DNA of 42,619 nucleotides from an uncultured Oscillospiraceae bacterium (GTDB lineage Bacteria > Bacillota > Clostridia > Oscillospirales > Oscillospiraceae), in assembly GCA_934589225.1 (NCBI GenBank), contig CAKTNS010000025.1, forward strand, positions 1 through 42,619, read 5' to 3'. Of this stretch, positions 31,136-40,194 are shown piece after piece (within the stretch, counting starts at the first letter, position 1; each line of letters opens with the position of its first letter). The notes below the pieces were generated by a model that searched no databases, was not told the origin of the DNA, and worked only from the letters and a program-made list of their open reading frames with translations. A program made the translations under genes and the position numbers.

Positions 31136-33373
31136 ATGGAGAAGGGCATGCGGCGGCTGTGCTGGTTTACCCTGGGCTTTGGGGCGGCTTTGACCTGCAT
31201 CATCTTACTGTGCTGGGACCAATCGATGCTGCTGACCGCCGCCGGGTGGGCTTTGGCCATTCCAGTGCTGGCGCTGTCCCGCCGCCACTTCCGTATCCGG
31301 CGGCTGGCCGTGCTGCTGCTGGGATTTGGAGCGGGGGCAGGAATGCTGCTGTGCCTGCAAAAAATCTCCTATGACCCGCTGCTTTCCCTGGATGGAACGT
31401 TGCAGGAGGCGGAGATCCTTTGCCGGAAGGACAGTACCCCCGGGCGCTACAGCCACAGCGCAGAGGGCACCGTCACCATTGACGGGAAAACCCTGGGCGT
31501 TCGCGTCTATCTTCCCGAGGGATCCTCCGCCCGGGCGGGGGACCGGATCATGGGAACCTTCCGCTGGAGCGTCACCCTGCCCGGCGGCAGCAAGGCTTCC
31601 GGCGGCAGTTCCGGCAGAGGTGTGTTCCTGACCGCAAGTCCCAAGGGCGAAACCGAGGTCTCTCCGGGAAGCGAAAGCCTTTGGACGCTGCCCCAGACCC
31701 TGGCCCGGGCCGCCCGGGGTGCCTTATCCCGGTGCTTCCCGGAGGATGCGGCGCCCTTTGCCCAGTCCTTGCTGCTGGGGGATACCAAGGACCTTTCCTA
31801 TACCGACGAAACCGCCCTGCGGGTCAGCGGTATCCGGCATATTGTGGCGGTGTCCGGCCTGCATGTGGCCATGCTCTTTGGCATTCTCTGGCTGCTCTCC
31901 GGGAAAACCCCATGGCCTGCCTTTGTGGTGGGGCTTCCGGTGCTGTGGCTCTTTGCGGCAGCGGCGGGGTTTACCTCCTCGGTGTGCCGGGCCTGCATCA
32001 TGTCGGGGCTCCTGGTTCTGGCAAAGCTCACACGCCGGGCCTATGACCCTAAAACCGCCCTGGCCGCGGCGGCCCTGGGACTCATGGCCGGAAATCCCTT
32101 CGTCATTGCCGCCCCGGGGTTTCAGCTGTCGGTGCTCAGCGTGTTGGGCATCCTCCTGTTCCAGCAGCCCCTGGCCGGGTATTTCCGGCAGCACCTGCCC
32201 CAAAAAGGCGGGCGCTTTTCCCAGGGAGCGGCGGATTCTCTTTCCGTGAGCCTCAGCGCCATGGCCCTGTCCACGCCGATTTCCGCCTGGTATTTTGGGG
32301 TGATCTCTCTGGTGGGCGTTCTGACCAATCTGCTGACGCTGTGGCTGCTGCCGGTGATTTTCGGGGGAATATTAGGCGTTTGCATCCTGGGCCCCATTTT
32401 CCCGGCTCTGGGTGCCATTTTGGGCAGCTGCATCGCCTGGCCCATTCGGCTGGTGCTCTATACCGCTAGGACCCTTTCCCGCCTTCCCATGGCGGCAGTG
32501 TATACATGCAGCAAATGGAGCGTTTGCTGGCTGGTGTTTGCCTATGGCCTGGTGGGCCTATGGTGCCTGTGCCGGAAAAGGCAGGGGAAGATTTTCTTCG
32601 CCGCGGCCCTGGCGGGCCTGGCCATTTCCGCCGTCCTGACAGGCTACGGCCCCAGGGCCGATGACTGCCGCCTGACGGTGCTGGACGTGGGCGAGGGACA
32701 ATGTCTGCTGCTGCAAAGCGCCGGGGAGAATGCTCTGATCGATTGCGGCGGAGATTCCGATACAAAGTCTGCGGATTTGGCCTGGCAGATGCTTCGCAGT
32801 CAGAATTTTTATCATCTGGATGTGCTGGCCCAGACCCATTTTGACTGGGACCATGTGGGCGGCACGGCGCATTTTCTCACCCAGATCCCGGCCGAGACGG
32901 TGCTGCTTCCCGGGGAAGACCCGGATTTATCGGGAGCACTTCTGACCGAGGATACGGAAATCCCCTTTGGAACCGGTGTTTTGCGGTTTTATCCCTACAC
33001 CGGCGGCAATTCCCGGCAGGAAAACAGCATGGTCATCTTGTTTGAATCGGAAAACTGTGTTATACTGATTACCGGTGATTTGGATATGGCCGGGGAGCGG
33101 CGGCTCCTGCGGCAGGGGGTGCTGCCCAAGACGGATATTCTGGTGGTGGGCCACCACGGCTCCAAATATTCAACCTGCCCGGAACTGCTGGAAACCACGA
33201 AGCCGGAACTGGCGGTCATCAGCGTGGGGGCCAAAAATCATTACGGCCATCCTGCCCAGGAGCTGCTGGACCGGCTGGAGGACACCGGCTGCTGCATTCG
33301 CAGAACAGACCGGGAAGGGACGATTCTCATCAGGAGGGAAGACTGTGGCAAAAAAACAAGCATCGGGGGCTGA
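31136..33373 (+). CDS. comEC: ComEC/Rec2 competence protein (DNA uptake channel)
   Basis: 745 aa. N-terminal membrane segments and a DUF4131-type extracellular domain (about 10-170) are followed by the ComEC competence domain with SQSLLLGDTKDLSYTDETALRVSGIRHIVAVSGLHVAMLF-type sequence. Many membrane segments follow (about 240-500), then a C-terminal metallo-beta-lactamase domain from about 515 with LDVGEGQCLLLQ, THFDWDHVGG (HxDxDH) and VGHHGSKYST. It forms the inner-membrane channel for single-stranded DNA in natural transformation. Other competence genes are not in the window. GAGGTGGAGGGG precedes the ATG. The stop lies 28 bases inside holA. Confidence 0.93.
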   Translation: MEKGMRRLCWFTLGFGAALTCIILLCWDQSMLLTAAGWALAIPVLALSRRHFRIRRLAVLLLGFGAGAGMLLCLQKISYDPLLSLDGTLQEAEILCRKDSTPGRYSHSAEGTVTIDGKTLGVRVYLPEGSSARAGDRIMGTFRWSVTLPGGSKASGGSSGRGVFLTASPKGETEVSPGSESLWTLPQTLARAARGALSRCFPEDAAPFAQSLLLGDTKDLSYTDETALRVSGIRHIVAVSGLHVAMLFGILWLLSGKTPWPAFVVGLPVLWLFAAAAGFTSSVCRACIMSGLLVLAKLTRRAYDPKTALAAAALGLMAGNPFVIAAPGFQLSVLSVLGILLFQQPLAGYFRQHLPQKGGRFSQGAADSLSVSLSAMALSTPISAWYFGVISLVGVLTNLLTLWLLPVIFGGILGVCILGPIFPALGAILGSCIAWPIRLVLYTARTLSRLPMAAVYTCSKWSVCWLVFAYGLVGLWCLCRKRQGKIFFAAALAGLAISAVLTGYGPRADDCRLTVLDVGEGQCLLLQSAGENALIDCGGDSDTKSADLAWQMLRSQNFYHLDVLAQTHFDWDHVGGTAHFLTQIPAETVLLPGEDPDLSGALLTEDTEIPFGTGVLRFYPYTGGNSRQENSMVILFESENCVILITGDLDMAGERRLLRQGVLPKTDILVVGHHGSKYSTCPELLETTKPELAVISVGAKNHYGHPAQELLDRLEDTGCCIRRTDREGTILIRREDCGKKTSIGG

Positions 33374-34391
33374 GCTGCAGCTGCTGAAACAACATATTCG
33401 GGAGAAGGCCCCCGGCAGGCTCTATGTATTCTTCGGGGAAGAGACCTTCCTGCTGAACCATTATCTGGGCCAGCTAAAGAAGCTGCTGCTGGAGCCTTTA
33501 ACGGAATCCTTTAATTACCATCGGTTCAACACGGAAAACTTCACCCTGACGGCCTTTGCCGAGGCGGTGGAGAATCTGCCCATGATGGCAGAATACACCC
33601 TGGTGCAGGTGGAGGATGTGGATCTGTTTAAAATGAACGAATCCGACCGGGAGCGGATGGCTCAGGTGCTCTCCGACATTCCGGAATACTGCACCGTGCT
33701 GTTTCTCTACACCGCCGCCCCCTGGAAGCCGGACAAACGGATGAAAAAACTCTGGGATGCCCTGGACAAGGCAGGGCTGGTGGTGGAGTTTGCCAAGCAG
33801 GATCAGCGGGACCTGATTGCCTGGCTCACCAGGCATTTTGCCTCCCGGCAGAAAAAAATCTCCACGGAGCTGTGTGCCTACCTTATTGACATTACCGACG
33901 GCACCATGACGGCCCTTTTGGGAGAAATCGATAAGATTTGCGCCTATTCCGGGTCAGATACCATCTGCAAAGCGGATATTGACGCGGTCACGGAGCCGGT
34001 GCTGGATGCGGTGGTCTTCCAGATGACGGACCTTCTCAGCGCCGGGCAATATGACGAGGCGCTGCTGAAGCTGCAGCAGCTTCTAAAAATGCAGCAGGAG
34101 CCCCTGGCGATTTTAGGCGCGGTGGGAGGCCATTTCCGCCGTCTGGCCACCGCCCGGACCCTGCTGGATAACCGGAAAACCTCTTCCGACCTGCAAAAGC
34201 TCAGCGGTCTGCCGGACTATCCTGCCCGAAAGACCATGGAGGCTGCCCGGCGGTTCAGCCCGGAGTTCTGCCGCAAGGCGGCGGAGTTGGTATTGGAAAC
34301 GGATTACCGCATCAAAACCTCTTATGACGACCCGGAGCGGCTGCTGGAGCTGCTGCTGCTCAGTCTGGCACGGGAGGCACGGCATGGTTAA
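33345..34391 (+). CDS. holA: DNA polymerase III subunit delta
   Basis: 348 aa, the usual delta length. The N-terminal region RLYVFFGEETFLLNHYLGQLKKLLL is the delta clamp-loader signature. The rest fits the family: FAEAVENLPMMAEYTLVQVEDVDLF, then KLWDALDKAGLVVEF, TELCAYLIDITDGTMTALLGEIDKICAYSG and the C-terminal collar domain. Delta opens the beta sliding clamp. GTG 33345 is chosen because AGGAGGG lies just upstream; it overlaps the comEC end by 29 bases. The comEC-holA order is conserved in many Firmicutes. Confidence 0.93.
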   Translation: MAKKQASGAELQLLKQHIREKAPGRLYVFFGEETFLLNHYLGQLKKLLLEPLTESFNYHRFNTENFTLTAFAEAVENLPMMAEYTLVQVEDVDLFKMNESDRERMAQVLSDIPEYCTVLFLYTAAPWKPDKRMKKLWDALDKAGLVVEFAKQDQRDLIAWLTRHFASRQKKISTELCAYLIDITDGTMTALLGEIDKICAYSGSDTICKADIDAVTEPVLDAVVFQMTDLLSAGQYDEALLKLQQLLKMQQEPLAILGAVGGHFRRLATARTLLDNRKTSSDLQKLSGLPDYPARKTMEAARRFSPEFCRKAAELVLETDYRIKTSYDDPERLLELLLLSLAREARHG

Positions 34392-34977
34392 AATTCAAGA
34401 GGCCATTGTGGTGGAGGGTCGGTACGATAAAAACACCCTGAGCCAGATCGTAGAAGCCCCCATTTTTGAAACCTCCGGCTTTGGCATTTTTAAGGACAAA
34501 GAGCAAATGGCCCTTTTGCGCCGGGTGGCGGAAAAACGGGGGCTCATCGTGTTTACGGACTCCGACGGCGCGGGTTTTGTCATTCGCAATCATATCAAAA
34601 GCGCCATTCCCGGGAAATACCTGAAGCACGCCTACATTCCCGATATTCCCGGAAAGGAGCGCCGGAAGGCGGCCCCGGGAAAAGAGGGGAAGCTGGGGGT
34701 GGAGGGCATGACCCCGGAGGTGATTTTGTCCTCTCTGAAAGCCGCCGGGGCCACCATGGAGGGCGGCAGCCCGGCGGCGGAGCCCCGGGAACCCATCACC
34801 AAGCAGGATTTCTTTGAATGGGGCCTGTCCGGCGGGCCGGACAGCGGGGAGAAGCGCAGAAAGCTTTTGAAGCGGCTGGAGCTGCCGGAGCGGATGACGG
34901 CCAACGCCCTGCTGCAGGCCGTGAACCTGTTCTGCGGCAGGGAAGAACTGGAGGACATCCTCCGGGAATTGGGATAA
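34384..34977 (+). CDS. rnmV: Toprim-domain protein, ribonuclease M5-like
   Basis: 197 aa. The Toprim domain has E11 in IVVEGRYDK and D59/D61 in VFTDSDGAG, followed by a C-terminal DUF4093-type part with EPITKQDFFEWGL and RKLLKRLELPERMTANALLQAVNLF. The combination matches RNase M5, which matures the 5S rRNA 3' and 5' ends. Usually the gene sits beside ksgA, whereas here it follows holA with an 8-base overlap. A 5S gene lies at the start of this window. Alternative: a primase-like Toprim nuclease of another role. Confidence 0.8.
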   Translation: MVKIQEAIVVEGRYDKNTLSQIVEAPIFETSGFGIFKDKEQMALLRRVAEKRGLIVFTDSDGAGFVIRNHIKSAIPGKYLKHAYIPDIPGKERRKAAPGKEGKLGVEGMTPEVILSSLKAAGATMEGGSPAAEPREPITKQDFFEWGLSGGPDSGEKRRKLLKRLELPERMTANALLQAVNLFCGREELEDILRELG

Positions 34978-35009
34978 AATCGCGTTCATCCTAATATGGA
35001 GAAAAGCAA

Positions 35010-36878
35010 ATGGTAGATATATCGGTTAAAAATTTAAGCAAGTTTTTTGTCATCGGGGAAAACCTGTTGCAGGACCTTTCCTTTGACATTCAGGAAGGGG
35101 AGTGCGTGGCCATTCTGGGCCGGAACGGCTGCGGGAAGACCACCCTTTTTAAAATCCTCACCGGGGAAATGGACTATGACCAGGGAGAGGTCTATGTAAA
35201 CCCCAATAAAAAGCTGGGCCTCATCTCCCAGATCCCCAAATTCCCCCAGGGTTACACCGTGGAGGATGTGCTGCGGTCCGCCTTTGCGGTGCTGACTGCC
35301 ACCAAGCGGAAAATGGAGGCACTGGAAGCCGCCATGGCCCAGGGAGCCACCCAGGAGCAGCTGCGGGAATATGACACCCTGGTCAACCGCTTCCAATCCG
35401 GCGGCGGCTACGAAATGGACGTGGACGTGGACAAGATCTGCAACGGCCTGGGCATTACCCCACAGCAGCGGCCCCAGGAGTTTGACAGCCTTTCCGGCGG
35501 TGAAAAGACCCGCATCAATCTGGCCCGACTGCTTCTGGAGAAAACGGACATCCTGCTTCTGGACGAACCCACCAACCACCTGGATTTGAACAGCGTGGAA
35601 TGGCTGGAAGGGTACATCACCGGCTTCAAGGGTACCGTCCTGACCATTTCCCACGACCGTTACTTCATTGACCGGGTGGCAGACCGGGTCATTGAGATCG
35701 TAGACGGCCACGGAGAGTTCTATTCCGGCAACTATTCCTACTATATGGAGGAAAAGCAGGCCCGGTTTGACTTGCAGCTGAAGCAATATGAGCAGGAGCA
35801 GGCCAAGCTCAAGCAGCTGGGCTATACCGTGGAGCGGATGAAGGGCTGGGGCATCAACAACCGGACGCTGTACCGCCGGGCCATGTCCATCCAGCACCGC
35901 ATGGAGCGCATCCAGAAGACCGAACGGCCCAAGACGGAGCGGACCATGAAGGCCTCCTTCGGAGAAAAGGACTTTTCCGGAGATGTGGCCTTTAAGATGA
36001 AAAACGTATCCAAGGCTTTTGGAGACCGGGTGCTGTTTTCCGATGTGAACCTGGTGGTGGAGGGCGGTGAGCGCATTGCCCTGCTGGGGGACAACGGAAC
36101 GGGCAAGTCCACCTTTATCAAGTGCCTGCTGGGCGAGGAGGACTGCGGCGGAAAAATCCAGTTCGGCCCCACGGTGAAGTGGGGGTATCTGCCCCAGATC
36201 ATTCACTTCGACCACCCGGAGCGCAGCCTTTACGACACCATGCTCTACGAAAAGAACCTGTCCCCCCAGATGGCCCGAGACCGGTTGGGTGCATTTCTAT
36301 TTCAGGGAGAGGACGTGTTTAAGACCGTAGGAACCTTGTCCGGCGGAGAGCAGTCCCGGCTGCGGCTGTGTATGCTCATGGACGAAAAAATCAACCTGCT
36401 GATTTTGGACGAGCCCACCAACCACTTGGACATTGCCTCCCGGGAATGGGTGGAGGCCGCCATTGAGGAATTCGAGGGCGTGCTGCTCTTTGTGTCCCAC
36501 GACCGGTACTTTATTGAAAAATTCGCGGAGCGCATCTGGCTTCTGGAAAACGGAACCATCCGGGATTTCCGCTGCGGCTACGAAAAATACCGCTCCATTC
36601 TGGAGCATGAGGCCCAGGCCAAGGTGCTGCCTGCCCCCTCCCCAGAGCCCAAGGTCAAGAAGGAACGGCCCCGGTCCGGCCCCAAGGATGCGGAAAAGCT
36701 GGTCAGGCGGCTGGAACGGGAAATCGAAAAGCAGGAGCAGAAGGTGGCGGAGCTGGAAGAAAAAATCCAGCAGGCCTCTGCGGACTACCAGGAGCTGACC
36801 CGTTTGCTGGAAGAAAAGGAAGGGGCGGAAGAAACCCTTCTGGAGCTGATGGAGCAGTGGGAGCAGGCCCAGCAGTAG
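35010..36878 (+). CDS. ABC-F family ATPase
   Basis: 622 aa with two ABC domains and no membrane segments. First: Walker A GRNGCGKTT at 37-45, LSGGEKTR, LLDEPTNHLD. Second: GDNGTGKST, LSGGEQSRLRL, LILDEPTNHLD. The linker between them (about 230-300) holds the arm region YYMEEKQARFDLQLKQYEQEQAKLKQLGYTVERM. The C-terminal ~80 residues form a Glu/Lys/Gln-rich coiled coil. ABC-F proteins act on the ribosome (translation factors or antibiotic protection); nothing here proves resistance. It starts at ATG 35010 behind GGAGAAAAG, 32 bases after the RNase M5-like gene. Confidence 0.92.
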   Translation: MVDISVKNLSKFFVIGENLLQDLSFDIQEGECVAILGRNGCGKTTLFKILTGEMDYDQGEVYVNPNKKLGLISQIPKFPQGYTVEDVLRSAFAVLTATKRKMEALEAAMAQGATQEQLREYDTLVNRFQSGGGYEMDVDVDKICNGLGITPQQRPQEFDSLSGGEKTRINLARLLLEKTDILLLDEPTNHLDLNSVEWLEGYITGFKGTVLTISHDRYFIDRVADRVIEIVDGHGEFYSGNYSYYMEEKQARFDLQLKQYEQEQAKLKQLGYTVERMKGWGINNRTLYRRAMSIQHRMERIQKTERPKTERTMKASFGEKDFSGDVAFKMKNVSKAFGDRVLFSDVNLVVEGGERIALLGDNGTGKSTFIKCLLGEEDCGGKIQFGPTVKWGYLPQIIHFDHPERSLYDTMLYEKNLSPQMARDRLGAFLFQGEDVFKTVGTLSGGEQSRLRLCMLMDEKINLLILDEPTNHLDIASREWVEAAIEEFEGVLLFVSHDRYFIEKFAERIWLLENGTIRDFRCGYEKYRSILEHEAQAKVLPAPSPEPKVKKERPRSGPKDAEKLVRRLEREIEKQEQKVAELEEKIQQASADYQELTRLLEEKEGAEETLLELMEQWEQAQQ

Positions 36879-36914
36879 AGAAGGTCCCCCCAGGCCTGCC
36901 GCAAGAAAACGGCA

Positions 36915-36943
36915 TTGACAGAAGAGTTGTTGGGGTTTATAAT
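36915..36943 (+). promoter_or_regulatory. Consensus promoter of the Mrp gene
   Basis: TTGACA (36915-36920), 17 bases, TATAAT (36938-36943), both perfect consensus. Confidence 0.85.
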
Positions 36944-37017
36944 AGACCCTGCGGCGGAAAGCCGAATTTTTGTGAAATTCCCCAAAAGGATATTGATATT
37001 TTTAAGGAGAGTTGATT

Positions 37018-37842
37018 ATGAGTTCCTGTAACGGAAATTGTTCCAGCTGCGGCTCTGATTGCGCAGATCGCAAGCAGGAGAGTCTGCTGGCGCAGTTGAA
37101 TCCCAAGTCCTCGGTGAAAAAGGTCATCGCCGTGGTGTCCGGTAAGGGCGGCGTGGGCAAGTCCACCGTCACCTCCATGCTGGCCGTTGCCATGGCCCGG
37201 CAGGGCAAGCACGTGGGTGTGCTGGATGCGGATATTACCGGCCCCTCTGCCCCCACGGCCTTTGGCGTTACCGAGTGCCAGGGTGCCAATGAGGGAGGGC
37301 TGTATCCGGCCCTGACGGCCTCCGGCATTCAGGTCATGTCCATCAACCTGCTGCTGGACAACCCCGGTGACCCGGTGGTGTGGCGCGGCCCGGTGATCGC
37401 CGGTGCGGTGAAGCAGTTCTGGACCGACGTGATCTGGGAAGACGTGGACTATCTGTTTGTGGATATGCCTCCCGGAACCGGTGACGTGCCTCTGACGGTG
37501 TTCCAGAGCCTGCCGGTGGACGGCATCGTTATTGTCACCAGCCCCCAGGATCTGGTTTCCATGATCGTGACCAAGGCGGTCCGTATGGCGGAAATGATGC
37601 ACATTCCCGTTCTGGGCTTCGTGGAGAACTACTCCTATCTGGAGTGCCCGGACTGCGGCAAGCGCATCAAGGTCTTCGGCGAGGGCCACTTGGACGAGGT
37701 GGCCCAGAACCTGGGCCTGCCTGTTCTGGCCCGGCTGCCCATTGACCCCAAGGTGGCGGAAGCCTACGACAACGGCCGGATGGAGACGGTGAACACCGAC
37801 GCTCTGGCGGACGTGGTTGCGGCCATCGAAAAAGCGGAATAA
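37018..37842 (+). CDS. Mrp/NBP35-family Fe-S cluster carrier ATPase
   Basis: 274 aa. The N-terminal Cys motif CNGNCSSCGSDC (C4, C8, C11, C15) is followed by the deviant Walker A GKGGVGKST from about 42, then DADITGPSAP and the switch region VDMPPGTGDVPLTV. The C-terminal CxxC in LECPDCGKRI (about 209-212) binds a bridging [4Fe-4S] cluster in the dimer. It delivers Fe-S clusters to apo-enzymes in the cytoplasm. ATG 37018 follows AAGGAGA; an in-frame TTG six bases upstream is less likely. It is a single-gene unit with a strong promoter and its own terminator. Confidence 0.93.
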   Translation: MSSCNGNCSSCGSDCADRKQESLLAQLNPKSSVKKVIAVVSGKGGVGKSTVTSMLAVAMARQGKHVGVLDADITGPSAPTAFGVTECQGANEGGLYPALTASGIQVMSINLLLDNPGDPVVWRGPVIAGAVKQFWTDVIWEDVDYLFVDMPPGTGDVPLTVFQSLPVDGIVIVTSPQDLVSMIVTKAVRMAEMMHIPVLGFVENYSYLECPDCGKRIKVFGEGHLDEVAQNLGLPVLARLPIDPKVAEAYDNGRMETVNTDALADVVAAIEKAE

Positions 37843-37847
37843 ACATT

Positions 37848-37881
37848 GCCCCTGATGTTTTTCGGCATCAGGGGCGTTTTT
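37848..37881 (+). terminator. Terminator of the Mrp gene
   Basis: GCCCCTGATG (37848-37857) and CATCAGGGGC (37866-37875) form a perfect 10-bp stem, followed by GTTTTT. Confidence 0.88.
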
Positions 37882-37889
37882 GAAAAGAG

Positions 37890-38960
37890 GTGGAAGGCTT
37901 GGAGGAGAACAAGAGGGAAAAGGCGGCGCAAAGCCGGGGAAAATCCGCTGCCGCTTTCTTGGGGAAGACGCTTTTGCTGCTGCTTGAAACCGTGGTGCTG
38001 GCAGCGGCGCTGCTGCTGGGTGCCATATTCGTGGTGACCCACGGTCCCTCAGAGGCGGCAAAAAGGCTTTTTGTCATGTCCGTGAAGGAGACCAGCGCCA
38101 TGGGCTTTCTGGCGGACTGGTTTTTAAGCCCGGAGGAAGTGGAGCGAATTACCCGGGTGGAGCTGGAGGAGGACATTCAGACGGATGCCTCCCTGATTCA
38201 GCTGCCCCAGGAGACTCGGCAACCCGACCAGGCGGACCCCTGGGGCTTTACGGATGAGGACGGCGACGGCATCATCCTGCAGCGGGTTACCGGCTCCGGC
38301 TATTCCGGGTTTATGATGATCGTTTTAGACCCCACCCGGGTCATTATGGGCTCCGTGCCGGAGCACTTTGGGGTCAGAGGCTATACCGTGGCGGAGATGG
38401 TGGAAAAATTTGATGCCGTGGCCGGGATCAACGCCGGAGGGTTTTATGATCCCAACGGCAACGGAAACGGCAGCATTCCGGATTCCATGGTGGTGTACCG
38501 GGGGAAGTCCTATTATTCCGGCACCCGCCAGGGCTTTGCGGGGCTGGACAGCGCCGGCATCCTCCATGTAGGGAACCCCGGCAAAGAAGAACTTGCGGAA
38601 ATGGACATTCAATACGGGGTCTCCTTTGGCCCTGTGCTGGTTGCCAACGGGGAATCGGTGCTGCCGGAGAACACGGCCAGCGGCCTGAATCCCCGAACCG
38701 CCATCGGTCAGCGCTCCGACGGGGCCATGCTCCTGCTGGTCATTGACGGCCGCCAGGTGGTGAGCCTGGGGGCCACCTTGCAGGACCTGGCGGAGATCAT
38801 GCTGAAATTCGGGGCGGTGAACGCCTGCAACTTAGACGGCGGCTCTTCCTCCCTCATGTGGTTCCAGGGGGATTACATCAACAACTGCGCCTCCGTCATC
38901 GGCATTCGGCCGGTGCCTACCACGTTCCTGGTGTTAAAGGAGGGGGCTCATGAAGAATAA
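37890..38960 (+). CDS. Phosphodiester glycosidase-like (NAGPA/DUF2233) membrane-anchored protein
   Basis: 356 aa. A charged cytoplasmic head is followed by one membrane segment (about 28-50) and an extracellular stalk with acidic residues. The NAGPA-type domain covers about 150-350: VAGINAGGFYDPNGNGNGSIPDS, VSFGPVLVANGE, NPRTAIGQRSDGAMLLLVIDGR and NACNLDGGSSSLMW, the family hallmark. Human NAGPA removes GlcNAc from phosphodiesters; bacterial members act on exopolysaccharide or wall-polymer phosphodiesters. GTG 37890 or TTG 37899 may be the start, the latter better placed behind GAGGTGG. It overlaps the next gene by 11 bases, so the two are co-transcribed. Confidence 0.85.
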   Translation: MEGLEENKREKAAQSRGKSAAAFLGKTLLLLLETVVLAAALLLGAIFVVTHGPSEAAKRLFVMSVKETSAMGFLADWFLSPEEVERITRVELEEDIQTDASLIQLPQETRQPDQADPWGFTDEDGDGIILQRVTGSGYSGFMMIVLDPTRVIMGSVPEHFGVRGYTVAEMVEKFDAVAGINAGGFYDPNGNGNGSIPDSMVVYRGKSYYSGTRQGFAGLDSAGILHVGNPGKEELAEMDIQYGVSFGPVLVANGESVLPENTASGLNPRTAIGQRSDGAMLLLVIDGRQVVSLGATLQDLAEIMLKFGAVNACNLDGGSSSLMWFQGDYINNCASVIGIRPVPTTFLVLKEGAHEE

Positions 38961-40020
38961 ATTCCTGAAGGTCATGCTTTTATACGCTCTTGCGGTACTG
39001 CTGCTGGGAGGCCTGGGCCTGGGATTCCTCTGGAATTACTTAGGGGCCTATGAGGCATCCCGCAGCCAATACGCGGTGGAGGCAGTTATGGCAGACCTGA
39101 CGCCCGAAACGGTTCTGGAAGGCGCGCAAGGGCTTCTGGACCGGGTAGATGCCAATCTGCAAAGCCGGGACCAGGCGGAACAACAAATCCTGGATGCCTG
39201 CCGGGAACCCTTCCGGGCGGTGAAAGACCCGGGGGCTTCCGGGGAAAGGGAACTGCACTATGAAATCCGTACCGGCAAGCAAACAATCGGAAGCTTCACC
39301 CTGACCGCCCAGCCCCAAGGCCTGTATGGGCTGCCCAAATGGACCTTGGCAGACCAGAGTTTTGACCTGTCCTTCCTCTGGGGGGAACCCGTCACCCTGA
39401 CGGTGGACAGCCGGGCCCAGGTGGTGCTGGAGGGGAAGGCCTTGCCGGAAACCTACCGGACCCAGCAGGATATTCCCTATGCCCTGTTTGCGGAATTGGG
39501 GGAAGGGGCGGCCTTTCCCACCAGAGTGACCTATACCCTGGAAGGGTACCTGGGGACCATCAGCCCCCGGGTATTGGACGGGAACGGCCGGGATGTGACG
39601 GGGCAGGACTATGAAACCGTCTTCCTGGAGGACAACTGCGGTGAAGAAGAAAGCCAGGCCCTGCGCCAGACCCTGGAGACCTTTGTAAAACGCTATATTG
39701 CCTTCTCCGGCTCCACCAAGGCCAGCGCCCGGGGAAATCTGTCCAGTCTGCGCCGCTATATTGCCTCCGGAAGCCCCCTGTATACCCGGTTGGCCTCGGC
39801 CCTGGACGGCTTGAGCTTCGGCCAAAGCACATGGGATCAATTGCAGGAGATAGAATATCACCATCTGCTCAGGTTGGAAGAGAACCTGTATTTCTGCGAC
39901 ATCACCTATCTGGTCAACACCTCCGGGCGAAAAGGCGTGGTGCAGACCACCAACAATATGAAGCTCCTTGTGACCCGGGAGGGTGAGAGCCTGAAAATCA
40001 CAGAGCTTTCCAGTTATTGA
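38950..40020 (+). CDS. Membrane-anchored protein of unknown function (356 aa), partner of the NAGPA-like gene
   Basis: An N-terminal signal/anchor (about 7-30) is followed by an extracellular region of ~325 residues. A helical part with VEAVMADLTPETVLEGAQGLL precedes beta-rich segments (GERELHYEIRTGKQTIGSFTL; SRAQVVLEGKALPETY) and a helical/beta tail (YRDTLETFV-type helix near 235-250 and NNMKLLVTREGESLKITELSSY at the end). I recognise no named family. AAGGAGGGGG precedes the ATG and it overlaps the NAGPA-like gene, so both products probably act together at the cell surface. It ends at a clear terminator. Confidence 0.75.
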   Translation: MKNKFLKVMLLYALAVLLLGGLGLGFLWNYLGAYEASRSQYAVEAVMADLTPETVLEGAQGLLDRVDANLQSRDQAEQQILDACREPFRAVKDPGASGERELHYEIRTGKQTIGSFTLTAQPQGLYGLPKWTLADQSFDLSFLWGEPVTLTVDSRAQVVLEGKALPETYRTQQDIPYALFAELGEGAAFPTRVTYTLEGYLGTISPRVLDGNGRDVTGQDYETVFLEDNCGEEESQALRQTLETFVKRYIAFSGSTKASARGNLSSLRRYIASGSPLYTRLASALDGLSFGQSTWDQLQEIEYHHLLRLEENLYFCDITYLVNTSGRKGVVQTTNNMKLLVTREGESLKITELSSY

Positions 40021-40047
40021 GTTTCCCGTTCCTTTCATACCGACCGC

Positions 40048-40080
40048 AAACGCTGCCAGACGAATGCCTGGCAGCGTTTT
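40048..40080 (+). terminator. Terminator after the NAGPA-like operon
   Basis: AAACGCTGCCAG (40048-40059) and CTGGCAGCGTTT (40068-40079) form a 12-bp stem ending in a T run. Confidence 0.85.
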
Positions 40081-40106
40081 CTATAAGGAGTTTTTCGAAT
40101 AAAAGA

Positions 40107-40135
40107 AAGTATTTATCGAAAAACAATAAATACTT
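40107..40135. promoter_or_regulatory. Inverted repeat next to the -35 box, candidate operator of the XRE regulator
   Basis: AAGTATTTAT (40107-40116) and ATAAATACTT (40126-40135) form a perfect 10-bp inverted repeat with a 9-base centre CGAAAAACA, ending one base before the -35 box. It is the only clear dyad in this leader. Autoregulation by the XRE protein encoded at 40657 is inferred. Confidence 0.55.
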
Positions 40136-40136
40136 A

Positions 40137-40165
40137 TTGACAAACGGTCGCTTCTGTGCTATTTT
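40137..40165 (+). promoter_or_regulatory. Promoter of the DUF2975-XRE-DUF4173 operon
   Basis: TTGACA (40137-40142), 17 bases, TATTTT (40160-40165), with TG one base upstream of the -10 box. Confidence 0.75.
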
Positions 40166-40194
40166 GATTCTATCAGAACACAGGAGGTTTTGCT

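Noticed and set aside
33075..33344. 90-codon N-terminal extension of HolA
   Set aside because: It is an out-of-frame reading of the comEC metallo-beta-lactamase domain; the delta family start and AGGAGGG lie at 33345.
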